64,000 bases of DNA from Bog-473 sp963725895 (GTDB taxonomy: Bacteria; Actinomycetota; Acidimicrobiia; Acidimicrobiales; RAAP-2): positions 868,001 to 932,000 of the forward strand of contig CAVSAJ010000001.1 in the NCBI GenBank assembly GCA_963725895.1, in the 5' to 3' direction. The translations under genes were made by a program, and so were the position numbers. Within the stretch, counting starts at the first letter, position 1. Each line of letters starts with the position of its first letter. Of this stretch, positions 45,920 through 55,045 are shown one piece after another. A model generated the notes under the pieces. The model saw nothing but the letters and a program-made list of their open reading frames with translations, made no database searches and was not told the DNA's origin.

Positions 45920-46539
45920 TCAGGCGCCTGCGTGTTCGCCGAGCTGCGCCAGCCACGGGTGGCCCGGAGTGACAGTTGCGAGCGCGTCGCGGAGCCACGT
46001 CGCCTCGTCTGCGGTCAACCGCCCACGAAACCGCTCGAAGTCCATCTGGTCCTTGTCGCGCGGGCCCGTGCTCTTGTAGAGCAGTTGGACCTCGGGTGCG
46101 AACACCGGGAGCCCGGGCGCCGACATCCTGCCGGCAAGGCTGGCCACCGGGCGGCGAACACGCCGATCACGCCGGTACACCCAGTCGCCGCCCTCCACGT
46201 CGCCCACCATGAGCTGCACCGCCCACGACTCACCCTCGGCACGGCGGCACCACACGTCGTGCAGGTTCGCGCCGAGCACCTCGCGCGGCGCCCAGGGCCG
46301 CAGCGTCCCCGAGCCCGGGGGTCGGCAACGTGCAGGTCCCAGCCCGCGAGCCAGGCGCGCACACCGGCGAGATCGGACCGAAGCACCTGGACGTCGATGT
46401 CAGCGTGCTCGCGCGTCTGACACCCGGCGAGAAGGTCCAGCGACCAGCCCCCCGTCAGCCACCACGCGACGGGTGCATCCGCAAAGAGAGCCTGGACGGC
46501 GTCGGGCGTCAGGGGCTCCCACAGCCCGAGGTCGGCCAT
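45920..46539 (-). CDS. Aminoglycoside adenylyltransferase-like nucleotidyltransferase (frameshifted)
   Basis: From the ATG at 46539: MADLGLWEPLTPDAV, then WLTGGWSLDLLAG and TREHADIDVQVLR, the GG...DxD nucleotidyltransferase motif of the ANT(2'')-like group. After HVADP the frame is lost in a C/G run near 46312-46322; adding one C restores GSGTLRPWAPREVLGANLHDVWCRR and the rest to the stop at 45920. The repaired length is about 206 residues. Relatives are mostly uncharacterised chromosomal genes, so a resistance role should not be assumed. Confidence 0.7.
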
Positions 46540-46547
46540 GCCCGAGG

Positions 46548-47321
46548 CTAGGGCACCTCGCCGACCTTCTCCCACACCGAGACGTGCTTGCCGCTCTCGC
46601 TCGTGAATGGCTCGCGGTCCCAGTCGGCCCAGCGCTCGCGGAGACGCATGCCGGCGATGCGCGCCATGAGGTCGAGTTCGGCCGGCCACACGAACCGCCA
46701 CGGTGTCGAGAAGGTCTCGGCGCGCCCGTCGCTGAACCAGTAGTGGTGCGACACGCCCAGCTGCCGTGCGACGTCGAAGGTGTCGAAGCCCAGGTGCACG
46801 GGCGTCACGCTGAACGCCTGCGCCGTGTCGCCGGGCGGGAGGCGCCGGAGTTGTGGCACCCCCACCTCAATGACGAAGCAGCCACCGACTTCCAGGTGCG
46901 CCGCCGCGTTGCAGAAGCACGCAACTTGCGCGTCTTGCGTTGTGACGTTCCCGATCGTGTTGTACACGAGGTAGACGAGGCGAAAGGAACCGTCCACCCG
47001 CGTCGAGGTCATGTCGCCGACCGTCACCCCGACGGCCTCCCCGCCGCGTTTGGACTTCAGCTGCGCCACCATGTCGGGCGAGAGGTCGATTCCCTGGACC
47101 GGGACACCTCGTCCGCTGAGGGGCAGCGCGATGCGCCCTGTGCCGATGGCCAACTCGAGGGCGGCGCCGTCGCCGGCGAGGTCGGACAGGAAGTCCACGG
47201 TCGCGCCGATCACCGCCGGGTCGAACATCTCGCCCGAGTCGTCGTCGTAGGTGCGAGCGATGCGGTCGTCGAACAGGTTCGGCCACGCCGCTTGGTCGTG
47301 CGGCTCGGCCTGCTCGCGCAT
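46548..47321 (-). CDS. Class I SAM-dependent methyltransferase
   Basis: A 257-residue Rossmann methyltransferase. Motif I ALELAIGTGRIALPL is near residue 53, followed by VPVQGIDLSPDMVAQL (motif II), VTVGDMTSTRVDGSFRLVYLVYNTIGN (motif III region) and EVGGCFVIEVGVPQL. I chose the ATG at 47321 (MREQAEPHDQAAWP); the longer frame is compositional noise. The substrate is unknown. It lies 8 bases from the nucleotidyltransferase. Confidence 0.85.
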   Translation of the reverse strand: MREQAEPHDQAAWPNLFDDRIARTYDDDSGEMFDPAVIGATVDFLSDLAGDGAALELAIGTGRIALPLSGRGVPVQGIDLSPDMVAQLKSKRGGEAVGVTVGDMTSTRVDGSFRLVYLVYNTIGNVTTQDAQVACFCNAAAHLEVGGCFVIEVGVPQLRRLPPGDTAQAFSVTPVHLGFDTFDVARQLGVSHHYWFSDGRAETFSTPWRFVWPAELDLMARIAGMRLRERWADWDREPFTSESGKHVSVWEKVGEVP

Positions 47322-47332
47322 CGGCTGCTCCC

Positions 47333-47770
47333 CTAGTCGGTCTTGACGATCAACACGGCACAGTGCGCGCCGTGCGCGACCGAGTTGGGCACACTGCCGA
47401 GGTAGCGCCGCGCACCGCGCATCCCCTTGCTGCCGACGACGATCAGGTCCGCCCCGACCTCGACGGCTGTGCTCAGGATCACCGCGTCCGCGCTGCCCTG
47501 CGCCGCGTGCACCTGGACCTCGAGCCCCGCGCCGTAGGCCTCGACGGCGCGCTCGCCCACTGCCTGGGCCGCCTCGTCCGCCAGCGCCTGGCCCACCCCG
47601 CTGTCGACGAGCGGCGCGCCGCTGGCCAGCCCCATCGCCGTCGACGGGGTCCGGGTCGCGGTGACGATGTGGAGTGCCGAGCCCCACGAGCGCGCAATGT
47701 CGGCCGCCGCCTTCACCGCCTGGTCGGCGGTGGGAGAGCCGTCCGTGCCCACGACGACAACTTTGTACAT
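47333..47770 (-). CDS. Universal stress protein (UspA family)
   Basis: A 145-residue single Usp domain with VVVGTDGSPTADQAVKAA at the start and the ATP-binding signature VVGSKGMRGARRYLGSVPNSVAHGA (GxxG-9x-GS/N) near residue 110. AAGGGACGAGG precedes the ATG, so this mRNA has a leader. ATP-binding members are generally linked to stress and growth arrest. Confidence 0.92.
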   Translation of the reverse strand: MYKVVVVGTDGSPTADQAVKAAADIARSWGSALHIVTATRTPSTAMGLASGAPLVDSGVGQALADEAAQAVGERAVEAYGAGLEVQVHAAQGSADAVILSTAVEVGADLIVVGSKGMRGARRYLGSVPNSVAHGAHCAVLIVKTD

Positions 47771-47924
47771 GGCCTCGTCCCTTCTGGAGCAGATAGCTCA
47801 GCGTATCCCGGTCAGCGTGCCAGAGCCCGGTACGCGACGCCCGAAAAGGCGATGCAGTGCGGTGGCGCCTCGGGCGACGTCATGGCCCGCGTGGTGAGGA
47901 GGATTCCCGTCAGGTCGCCACAGG

Positions 47925-47930
47925 TAGGGT
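47925..47930 (+). promoter_or_regulatory. -10 box for a leaderless YjbR-like transcript
   Basis: TAGGGT ends 6 bases before the GTG start at 47937, the same spacing as for aroG and the purine phosphorylase gene. No ribosome site is present. Confidence 0.4.
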
Positions 47931-47936
47931 GCGGCC

Positions 47937-48374
47937 GTGGCCTCCTTGCGTGACGTCGAGCGCATCGTGGCTGCGCTGCCAGAGGTCGTCGAGGGCGAGC
48001 GACATGGCAACCGGACCTGGTTCGTGGCGGACAGGGCCTTCGCATGGGTGCGGCCGTTCTCCAAGGCAGACCTGCGGCGCTTCGGCGACGACGAGCCGCC
48101 GCGAGAACCCATCCTGGCGCTGCGCACCGCCGACCTCGCCGACAAGGAAGCCACGCTGGCCGGCGGTGCCCGCGGTTTTTTCACCATCCCGCACTTCGAC
48201 GGCTATGCGGCCGTCCTCGTCGAGCTCCGAGTCGCCACCGTGCGCCCGTTGCGGACCGCCCTCGAGGATGCCTGGCTCGCCTCCGCTCCCGCGCCCCTGG
48301 CCCGGGCGGTCGTCGAGGGATCCGCCACGCCCGGGGCCGCGGTCAAGACCGCGGCACGCCGCACGCCTCGTTGA
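47937..48374 (+). CDS. MmcQ/YjbR-family protein
   Basis: A 145-residue protein of the CyaY-like MmcQ/YjbR fold: a helix (ASLRDVERIVAALPEVVEG), the strand pair NRTWFVADRAFAWVRPF, and a C-terminal VELRVATVRPLRTALEDAWLASAP. The family is often called DNA-binding on structural grounds, but no function is established. The last 32 bases overlap the convergent histidine phosphatase gene. Confidence 0.8.
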   Translation: MASLRDVERIVAALPEVVEGERHGNRTWFVADRAFAWVRPFSKADLRRFGDDEPPREPILALRTADLADKEATLAGGARGFFTIPHFDGYAAVLVELRVATVRPLRTALEDAWLASAPAPLARAVVEGSATPGAAVKTAARRTPR

Positions 48375-49083
48375 AGCGCAGCAGGATCCAACGATCCTCG
48401 CTGCGCTCCCACTCCCATTCGGTCATGGATGCATGGGTGACGCGGACCCAGCCCCGTCGGTAGACCTCCGGCGTCACACCGAGGAAGGCGATCATCGTGG
48501 CCTCGATCACCCCTGCGTGCACCGCCGCCACCACCAGCTCGCCCTGGTGCTCCCGCACGACGGCGCGTACCGCGTCCGAGGCGCGTCCGATGAATTCCGA
48601 CCAGCTCTCCCCGCCCGGGGCGATGGGAACGGTCGGGTCGACGTCCCAATCGGGGACGCCGAAGGTGGCGACGACCTCGTCCCACGTCATGCCGTCGCTC
48701 TCGCCGGGGTGCAACTCGCAGAGCTCGCAGAGCTCGCGCACCGGGCCCAGTGCACGCGGGCCGGGCCCGACGACCGCGCGCAGCCGCTCCGCCGTCTCCA
48801 CCGCACGCGGCAGGACCGACGAGTACAGGGCCGAGGCCCCACGCAACTCGCCGCTCTCGTAGAGGCGGTCGGCCAGGGCCGCGACTTGTCGCTTCCCGAG
48901 CTCGGTGAGCCCGGTGCACCCGACCCGCCCGCCGACCACCCGGTTCAGGTTGCAGGCCGCCTCGCCGTGGCGGATCAAGACGATGCGGGTCGCGCCCGCA
49001 TCGGGCGGCAGGATCCGCAAGACACCAACGGGGGGGCGTTCCCCGGCCGGCTCGCCCTCTCCGTGTTCCCGCTCTGGGCTCAC
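48343..49083 (-). CDS. Histidine phosphatase family protein
   Basis: A 246-residue phosphoglycerate-mutase-like phosphatase. The catalytic RHGEA is near residue 37 (VLIRHGEAACN), the second Arg in SSVLPRAVETAE, the acid in ELHPGESDGMTWDE, and the second catalytic His in VAAVHAGVI. I chose the GTG at 49083 because it overlaps the stop of the VWA gene (GTGA). The substrate is unknown, and the coupling to the VWA/MoxR genes suggests only co-expression. Confidence 0.87.
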   Translation of the reverse strand: MSPEREHGEGEPAGERPPVGVLRILPPDAGATRIVLIRHGEAACNLNRVVGGRVGCTGLTELGKRQVAALADRLYESGELRGASALYSSVLPRAVETAERLRAVVGPGPRALGPVRELCELCELHPGESDGMTWDEVVATFGVPDWDVDPTVPIAPGGESWSEFIGRASDAVRAVVREHQGELVVAAVHAGVIEATMIAFLGVTPEVYRRGWVRVTHASMTEWEWERSEDRWILLRFNEACGVPRS

Positions 49084-50534
49084 GCGAGATTGCCGACGAA
49101 TTGCTCCAGCTGGCGCAAGGTCCGACACTCCACGACGTCGTCGCAGTGCGCGCCGTACTCTCCCACGATGGAGTCGCCCGAGCCCCAGTAGTCACGGGGC
49201 TCGGGGTTCAGCCAGAAGACGTGGCGGGCCCGGTCCTGGAGGTCCTCGAGGACCCATGACTGGGACGCGTGGTAGTTGTTGCGAGCGTCGCCGAGGATCA
49301 TGACGCTCGACCGTGACGTGACCTGGTCACCCCAGCGGCGATGGAACTCGGTCAGCGCGTGCCCGTAGTCGGAGTGCCCGTCCACCCAGATCACGTCCGC
49401 TTCGGTGTTGATGCGCGCCACCGCCTCGGCAGGGTCGACCACACCCTCGAAGAACCGAGTCACCTCGTCGATCCCGTCGACGAAGACGAAGCTGCGCACT
49501 TTGGAGAATTGCGATGAGATGGCGTACACCAGGTGCAGCGTGAAGCGGGCGAAGCTGGCCACCGAGCCCGAGATGTCGGCGATGACGAAGATCTCCGGCT
49601 TGGCCGGGCGCGGGTGACGGAACCGGGGCTCGACCGGCACGCCCCCGGTGGAGAGCGAGCGGCGCATGGTGGCCCGGAAATCGAGCGGGCCCTTGCGGCC
49701 GTGACGGCGCTTGCGCGCCAGTCGCACTGCCAGCTTGCGCGACAGGGGCTGGAGCACCCGGTGCAACATGGCCAACTCTTCGCGGGTCGCGTGCATGACG
49801 TCGATGTCCTCTGGAAGGGGCTTGCGCACCGAGCGGGCGAGTGCCTCGGCCCCTCTGTCCTCGACGAGGCGGCGCCTGATCTCAGTCTCGACGGCCCGGC
49901 GGAACTTCTCGATGCGCGACCTGTACTCGTCCCCGGCCAGTCGCTCCTCCAGCTCGGTCAGCGCGCCGCCCGCCGCGCCCGCCTGCGCCTGTGCCATCAG
50001 CCGCTCGAGCACCGCGTCGAGATCGAGGTTCCGTAGCGTCCGGTAGAGGTAATAGGTGCCTCCGACGGGACGGCCGGGTTCCATGCCCGCATAGCGGTCG
50101 ACGGCGTTGCGGGCGACCGCGTTCATCATGGCGGCGTCGGCCGACAGCAGCGACTTGAACAGCAGCTCGGCGAGCTCCTCGGGTGTCATGCCCTCGCCGG
50201 CGCCCCCGCCCTTCCAGGCCCGCCCCTGGCCCCGAAGCCCCCCCTGGCCGTTCCGTTCGCTCTCGGCGCCCTCGTCGAGCTCGCCGGCCTCCGCCTCGTC
50301 TTGACCGACGGCCGCGCCGGTGCGCACCGCGAAGAACACCTCGAAGGCTGTTTCGAAGGCGCGCCAGTGCGAGGACGATTTCACCAGCGTGGCGGCCAGG
50401 GCGTACTTGAGGGCCTCCCGGTCCTCGAGGGGGATGTGCTTGACCGCCTCGGCCGCGTCGAGGTGCTCGGTCAAGGACACGGGCAGGCCGGAGCGGCGCA
50501 GCTCGGTGACGAACCCGGACAGCAGGTCCAGCAT
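49080..50534 (-). CDS. VWA-domain protein, CoxE-like
   Basis: A 484-residue cytosolic protein. Residues about 1-290 are helical and charged (ELRRSGLPVSLTEHLDAAEAV at the start; MTPEELAELLFKSLLSAD; a Glu/Gly/Arg-rich hinge near 90-115). The C-terminal von Willebrand A domain (about 295-484) has the MIDAS motif in IADISGSVASFAR and the downstream WVDGHSDYGHAL and ILGDARNN. Proteins of this type pair with MoxR AAA+ ATPases as metal-insertion or assembly chaperones. The ATG at 50534 (MLDLLSGF) is 4 bases after the MoxR stop. Confidence 0.88.
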   Translation of the reverse strand: MLDLLSGFVTELRRSGLPVSLTEHLDAAEAVKHIPLEDREALKYALAATLVKSSSHWRAFETAFEVFFAVRTGAAVGQDEAEAGELDEGAESERNGQGGLRGQGRAWKGGGAGEGMTPEELAELLFKSLLSADAAMMNAVARNAVDRYAGMEPGRPVGGTYYLYRTLRNLDLDAVLERLMAQAQAGAAGGALTELEERLAGDEYRSRIEKFRRAVETEIRRRLVEDRGAEALARSVRKPLPEDIDVMHATREELAMLHRVLQPLSRKLAVRLARKRRHGRKGPLDFRATMRRSLSTGGVPVEPRFRHPRPAKPEIFVIADISGSVASFARFTLHLVYAISSQFSKVRSFVFVDGIDEVTRFFEGVVDPAEAVARINTEADVIWVDGHSDYGHALTEFHRRWGDQVTSRSSVMILGDARNNYHASQSWVLEDLQDRARHVFWLNPEPRDYWGSGDSIVGEYGAHCDDVVECRTLRQLEQFVGNLA

Positions 50535-50538
50535 GCGC

Positions 50539-51471
50539 CTAGCCCGACGACGCCGAGAGCAGCTCCTTGCTGGCCCGCTCAATATCGGCTTGGTACTTCA
50601 ACAAGATGTGCAGTGTGTCCTTGGCCCCGGCTGCGTCGATCGTCTGGACACCGAGCAGGACGAGCGTCCGGGCCCAGTCGAGCGTCTCGGACACCGAGGG
50701 TGCCTTGCGCAGCTCCAGCGTGCGCAACGAACGGACGATGCGCGCCACCTGGTCCGCCAGCTCCTCGCTGATGCCGGGCACCTTGGCCCGCACGATCTCG
50801 CGTTCGCGATCGAGGTCCGGGTAGTCGAGGTGGAGATACAGACAGCGGCGCTTGAGCGCCTCGGACAGCTCACGTGTGTTGTTGGAGGTGAGGAAGACCA
50901 TGGGCAGCTGCATCGCGCGTACCGTGCCCAGTTCGGGGATGGACACCTGGTACTCCGAGAGGATCTCGAGCAGCAACGCCTCGGTCTCGAGCTCGACACG
51001 GTCGACCTCGTCGATGAGCAGCACGACGGGCTCGGTGGCCCGGATCGCCTCGAGCAAGGGCCGCGTGAGGAGGAAGTCCTCGGAGAAGATGTCGCCCTCG
51101 AGCTCCTTCCACGAGGGCCCATCGGTCTCGCCCTGCCCGTGCTCACCGGCTTGGATGCGCAGCAGCTGCTTGCGGTAGTTCCACTCGTAGAGCGCCTTGG
51201 ACTCGTCAAGCCCCTCGTAGCACTGCAGCCGGATCAGCCGGGCGCCAGTGAGCTCGGCCACCGACTTGGCGAGCTGCGTCTTGCCCGTCCCGGCCGGGCC
51301 CTCGACGAGCACGGGCTTGGCCAGGCGGTCGGCCAGGAAGACAACCCCGCTGATGGCGTCGTCGACGAAATACCCGACGTCGTGGAGTCCGTCGCGCACA
51401 TCTTGGAGGGACCCGAACCGCGGCGGGCCACTCTCGGGCAGCCCGAGCCTCTCGTTGCTCCGGTCGCTCAT
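50539..51471 (-). CDS. MoxR-type AAA+ ATPase
   Basis: A 310-residue AAA+ ATPase with Walker A VEGPAGTGKTQLAK near residue 53, Walker B VVLLIDEVDR near 150, sensor 1 VFLTSNNTREL near 190 and the Arg finger region ALKRRCLYLHLDYPD. It is directly upstream of the VWA gene and overlaps proA (ATGA), making a proA-moxR-VWA-phosphatase run. MoxR/VWA pairs mature metalloenzymes or control membrane complexes; the client here is unknown. Confidence 0.92.
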   Translation of the reverse strand: MSDRSNERLGLPESGPPRFGSLQDVRDGLHDVGYFVDDAISGVVFLADRLAKPVLVEGPAGTGKTQLAKSVAELTGARLIRLQCYEGLDESKALYEWNYRKQLLRIQAGEHGQGETDGPSWKELEGDIFSEDFLLTRPLLEAIRATEPVVLLIDEVDRVELETEALLLEILSEYQVSIPELGTVRAMQLPMVFLTSNNTRELSEALKRRCLYLHLDYPDLDREREIVRAKVPGISEELADQVARIVRSLRTLELRKAPSVSETLDWARTLVLLGVQTIDAAGAKDTLHILLKYQADIERASKELLSASSG

Positions 51472-52721
51472 TGCCGCACCTGCCCGTCCCCGCGCACGAT
51501 CCACTTCAACGTCGTCAACTCCTTCACACCCATAGGTCCGCGGGCGTGCAGCTTCTGCGTGGAGATCCCCACCTCTGCGCCCAATCCGAGCTCCTCACCG
51601 TCGACGAAGCGCGTCGAGGCGTTCACCAGCACGGCCGCTCCGTCCACCTCGGCGACGAAACGGTCGGCGACCGCGACGTCCGAGGTGACGATCGCCTCGG
51701 AATGGCCCGAGCTGTACCGCGCGATGTGGTCGATGGCGTCGTCGACGTCGTCGACCATGCCGATGGCGACCACCGGTCCGAGGAATTCGGTGGCGAAGTC
51801 GTCGTCGAGCGCCGGCACGGCATCGGGGACGAGCGCCCGGACGCGCTCGTCGGCCCGGATCTCGACGCCCGCAGCGCCCAAGGCGGCGGACAACCGAGGG
51901 AGCAAGGCGGCGGCGATCCCTTGGTGCACGAGGATCGTCTCGACCGCGTTGCAGACCCCGAAGCGATGGGTCTTGGCGTTGACCGCCAGCTCGTGCGCCA
52001 TGGTGAGGTCCGCGGCTCCGTCGATGTAGATGTGGCAATTGCCATCGCCGTCGAGGACGTAGGGCACGGTGGCGTGCTCCACCAGCGACGCGATCAATCC
52101 CGGACCGCCACGTGGGATCAGGCAGTCGACCTGTCCGCGCAGCTGCATGAAGGCGACGGCGGTCTCGTGCGAGGTGTCCTCCACCATGGCGACGGCGTCC
52201 TCGGGCAAGCCGACCTTGACCACGGCGCGCCGCAGCAGTGCCACCACGGCGCGGTTGGAGTCGAGCGCCGAGGACGAGCCGCGCAGGAAGGCGGCGTTGC
52301 CAGCTTTGAGGCACAACCCGGCGGCGTCGCTGGTCACGTTGGGCCTGTTCTCGTAGATCACGCCGACCACGCCGAGCGGCACCCGCACCCGCGTGACCCG
52401 CAGGCCGTTGGGGCGCACCCACCCCTCGGTCACCTCGCCGACGGGGTCGGGCAACGCCGCCACCTTGCGCAGGCCGCTCGCCATGCCACGCACCCGTTCC
52501 TCGTCCAGCGCCAAGCGGTCCCGTGCCGCCTCGGTCAGGCCGGCCGCCTCAGCTCGCTCGAGGTCAGCCCGGTTGGCCGCCACCACGGACGGCCACTCCG
52601 AGTCAAGGAGGTCCGCCCCGAGCCGCAGGGCGTCGTCGCGCACGGAGCCGGGAGCCTTGGCCACGACCCGGGAGGCCGCCCGCACCCGGCCCGCGAGCTG
52701 CTCAAGTGGCGGCGAGGTCAT
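51468..52721 (-). CDS. proA: Gamma-glutamyl phosphate reductase
   Basis: The second step of proline synthesis. A 417-residue aldehyde-dehydrogenase-fold enzyme with VPLGVVGVIYENRPNVTSDAAGLCLKAGNA (in parts), the catalytic Cys in KTHRFGVCNAVETILVH, and HARGPMGVKELTTLKWIVRG at the end. It is 4 bases after proB and overlaps moxR. Confidence 0.96.
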   Translation of the reverse strand: MTSPPLEQLAGRVRAASRVVAKAPGSVRDDALRLGADLLDSEWPSVVAANRADLERAEAAGLTEAARDRLALDEERVRGMASGLRKVAALPDPVGEVTEGWVRPNGLRVTRVRVPLGVVGVIYENRPNVTSDAAGLCLKAGNAAFLRGSSSALDSNRAVVALLRRAVVKVGLPEDAVAMVEDTSHETAVAFMQLRGQVDCLIPRGGPGLIASLVEHATVPYVLDGDGNCHIYIDGAADLTMAHELAVNAKTHRFGVCNAVETILVHQGIAAALLPRLSAALGAAGVEIRADERVRALVPDAVPALDDDFATEFLGPVVAIGMVDDVDDAIDHIARYSSGHSEAIVTSDVAVADRFVAEVDGAAVLVNASTRFVDGEELGLGAEVGISTQKLHARGPMGVKELTTLKWIVRGDGQVRQ

Positions 52722-52725
52722 CGGG

Positions 52726-53772
52726 TCAGGTTAATAGCACCAGGTCGTCTCGATGGACGACGACCTGGCTGCGGCGCCCCATCCACTCTCCCGCGCGCGT
52801 CGCAGCCACGCGAACGAGGCCCTTGGCGAACACGGTCCCGTCGGGCCCTGCGACCTCGACTGCATCCTCGGGCCCGAACCCGCCGCTCACACCACTCACC
52901 CCGGCCGCGAGCAGCGAACGCCCCTTCTCGGTCAGGGCCACCCGGGCGCCCTCGTCGACGGTGACGACCCCCGCCGCGCCGAGCGCGAAAGCGATCCACA
53001 ATTTGCGGGCGGAGAGCCGGCGCTCGCGTGCACGAAACGTGGTGCCCACGCCGGGCTGGCCCGCCAGCGCGGCAGTGACCACATCGGGACGTGCCGCGTC
53101 GGCGATGACCGTCTCGACGCCCGACCAGGTCGCGATCTTCGCCGCCGCCAACTTCGATGCCATGCCGCCACTGCCGACGCCACTGCCCGGGCCACCCGCC
53201 ACGCGCTCGAGCTCGTGGTCGATCTCGACGACCTCCTCAATGAGTGACGCCGCGGCGTCACGCCGCGGATCTGCGGTGAGCAAGCCCGGGGCGTCGGTGA
53301 GCAGCACGAGGAGCTGCGCACCCACCAGATGAGCCACCAACGCCGCGAGCCGGTCGTTGTCCCCGAAACGGATCTCCTCGTCGGCCACCGCGTCGTTCTC
53401 GTTGACGACAGGCACGACGCCGAGCTCGACGAGATGGCGCAGCGTGCCCCGCGCGTGCAGGTACTGGGTCCGGTGCACGAAGTCGAGCGGCGCCAACAAG
53501 ACCTGCCCCGCCAACATGCGATGGGGTTCGAGTCCGTCCTGCCAAAAGCGCATGAGGCGGTGTTGGCCCACGGCCGAGACGGCCTGGAGGACGGCCGGGT
53601 CCGACGGCCGCTGCTCACCCCGGTCCAGCGCGGCCCAGCCTGCCGCGATGGCGCCCGAGGTGACGACGACGACGGTGTGGCCATCGTCCCGCGCGGCGGC
53701 CAGCTCACCGCACAGACGGGCCACCGTCTCCGCCGTGACCGAGGACGACCCCACCTTGACCACGGCGATCAC
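52726..53772 (-). CDS. proB: Glutamate 5-kinase
   Basis: The first step of proline synthesis. The 348-residue protein has the amino-acid-kinase domain (VVKVGSSSVT; VVVTSGAIAAG; VVPVVNENDAVADEEIRFGDNDRLAA in parts) and a C-terminal PUA domain (about 265-348). It begins at a GTG that overlaps the obg stop (GTGA) and is followed by proA. Confidence 0.96.
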   Translation of the reverse strand: MIAVVKVGSSSVTAETVARLCGELAAARDDGHTVVVVTSGAIAAGWAALDRGEQRPSDPAVLQAVSAVGQHRLMRFWQDGLEPHRMLAGQVLLAPLDFVHRTQYLHARGTLRHLVELGVVPVVNENDAVADEEIRFGDNDRLAALVAHLVGAQLLVLLTDAPGLLTADPRRDAAASLIEEVVEIDHELERVAGGPGSGVGSGGMASKLAAAKIATWSGVETVIADAARPDVVTAALAGQPGVGTTFRARERRLSARKLWIAFALGAAGVVTVDEGARVALTEKGRSLLAAGVSGVSGGFGPEDAVEVAGPDGTVFAKGLVRVAATRAGEWMGRRSQVVVHRDDLVLLT

Positions 53773-55034
53773 GCGTCGTCTCCCCAGGTGAAGGTCATGG
53801 TGCCGACGGTGACCTCGTCGCCGTCATGCGCGCCGGCACGCGCCAGGGCGCGGTCGACGCCGAGACGGCGCAGCCGCCGTACCGCCTCTGCCTGTGCGCC
53901 CGCGTCACCCAGGTCGGAGAACGCGACCGCCCGCTCGGCGGCGCGACCCAGGACCACCCACGCGCCGACGCCGGCGCGGCGGACGTCGACACCTTCAGGG
54001 ACGGGACGGTGCACGACCACCTCGCCGAGCGCCTCCGAGGCCGTCGCCGCGGCCCGTGCCTCGTGGACGAGCGCGCCCAGTCGGCCCACGAGGGCGTCCA
54101 CGCCGGCACCGGTCGCCGCCGAGAGCACCAGGTCGCAGACGCCCTCGGTGTCGGCGGCGATGTCCGCCTTGCTGCCGACGACGAGGCGCGGACGTTCGAG
54201 CAGCTCGGGGCGGTAGGAGCCGAGCTCGGAGAGCAGGACGCGCACCTGCTCCGAGGGCGGCGTCCCACCGGCGGCGGGCGCACCGAGGTCGAGTAGCACG
54301 ACGAGCGCCTGCGCCCGCTCGATGTGCCGCAGGAACTGGTGCCCGAGCCCCTTGCCCTCGGCCGCGCCCTCCACCAGTCCGGGGATGTCGGCCATGACGA
54401 ACTCGGTTCCGTCCTCGACGCCACCCACCCGTACCACGCCGAGGTGCGGTTCGAGCGTCGTGAAGGGGTAGTCGGCAATCTTGGGCTTGGCCGCCGACAC
54501 CGTCGAGATCAGCGTCGACTTGCCCGCGTTGGGAATGCCCACGAGGGCAACGTCGGCCATCAACTTGAGCTCCATGTTGAGCCAGAGCTCTTGCCCCTTC
54601 TCCCCCTGCTCGGCGAAGGCCGGTGCCCGCCGTGTGTTGGACAAGAACCGCGCGTTGCCGCGGCCACCCTGGCCGCCCTCTGCCACCAATGCGCGCGCGC
54701 CGTGGTGGTCGAGGTCGCACACGACGCGCCCGTCCCGGTCGCGCACCACCGTCCCGACCGGAACGGGCACCTCAATGTCCTTGCCGCGGGCGCCGTGTCG
54801 CTTGGACCCCGAGCCGTGGACGCCGTCGGTGGCGCGCCGGAAGGGGTGGTCGCGAAAGCCGAGGAGCGACGACTCGTTGACCGACGCCACCAGCCACACA
54901 TCGCCCCCGTGGCCCCCGTCGCCGCCGTCGGGACCACCCCGGTCCACGTGCGCCTCGCGCCGCCACGACACCGCGCCGGCGCCGCCGTCGCCGGCGCGCG
55001 CGTGCAGTTGGGCCTGATCGACGAACCCGGGCAT
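53769..55034 (-). CDS. obg: GTPase Obg
   Basis: A ribosome-associated GTPase essential in most bacteria. The 421-residue protein has the glycine-rich Obg domain (GDGGAGAVSWRREAHV... GGPDGGDGGHGGDVW), the G domain with GIPNAGKSTLIS (G1, about residue 168), DYPFTTLEPHLG (G2), DIPGLVEGAAEGKGLG (G3) and SKAD (G4), and a C-terminal OCT domain from about residue 345. The ATG at 55034 (MPGFVDQAQLH) fits the family start. It is separated from rpmA by the roughly 5.2-kb amine/nucleoside block. Confidence 0.96.
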   Translation of the reverse strand: MPGFVDQAQLHARAGDGGAGAVSWRREAHVDRGGPDGGDGGHGGDVWLVASVNESSLLGFRDHPFRRATDGVHGSGSKRHGARGKDIEVPVPVGTVVRDRDGRVVCDLDHHGARALVAEGGQGGRGNARFLSNTRRAPAFAEQGEKGQELWLNMELKLMADVALVGIPNAGKSTLISTVSAAKPKIADYPFTTLEPHLGVVRVGGVEDGTEFVMADIPGLVEGAAEGKGLGHQFLRHIERAQALVVLLDLGAPAAGGTPPSEQVRVLLSELGSYRPELLERPRLVVGSKADIAADTEGVCDLVLSAATGAGVDALVGRLGALVHEARAAATASEALGEVVVHRPVPEGVDVRRAGVGAWVVLGRAAERAVAFSDLGDAGAQAEAVRRLRRLGVDRALARAGAHDGDEVTVGTMTFTWGDDA

Positions 55035-55045
55035 GGCCGAAAAGC

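Noticed and set aside
45920..46539. An antibiotic-resistance gene on a mobile cassette
   Set aside because: The nucleotidyltransferase motif is of the ANT(2'')-like group, but there is no integron, recombination site or transposase, and base composition matches the neighbours.
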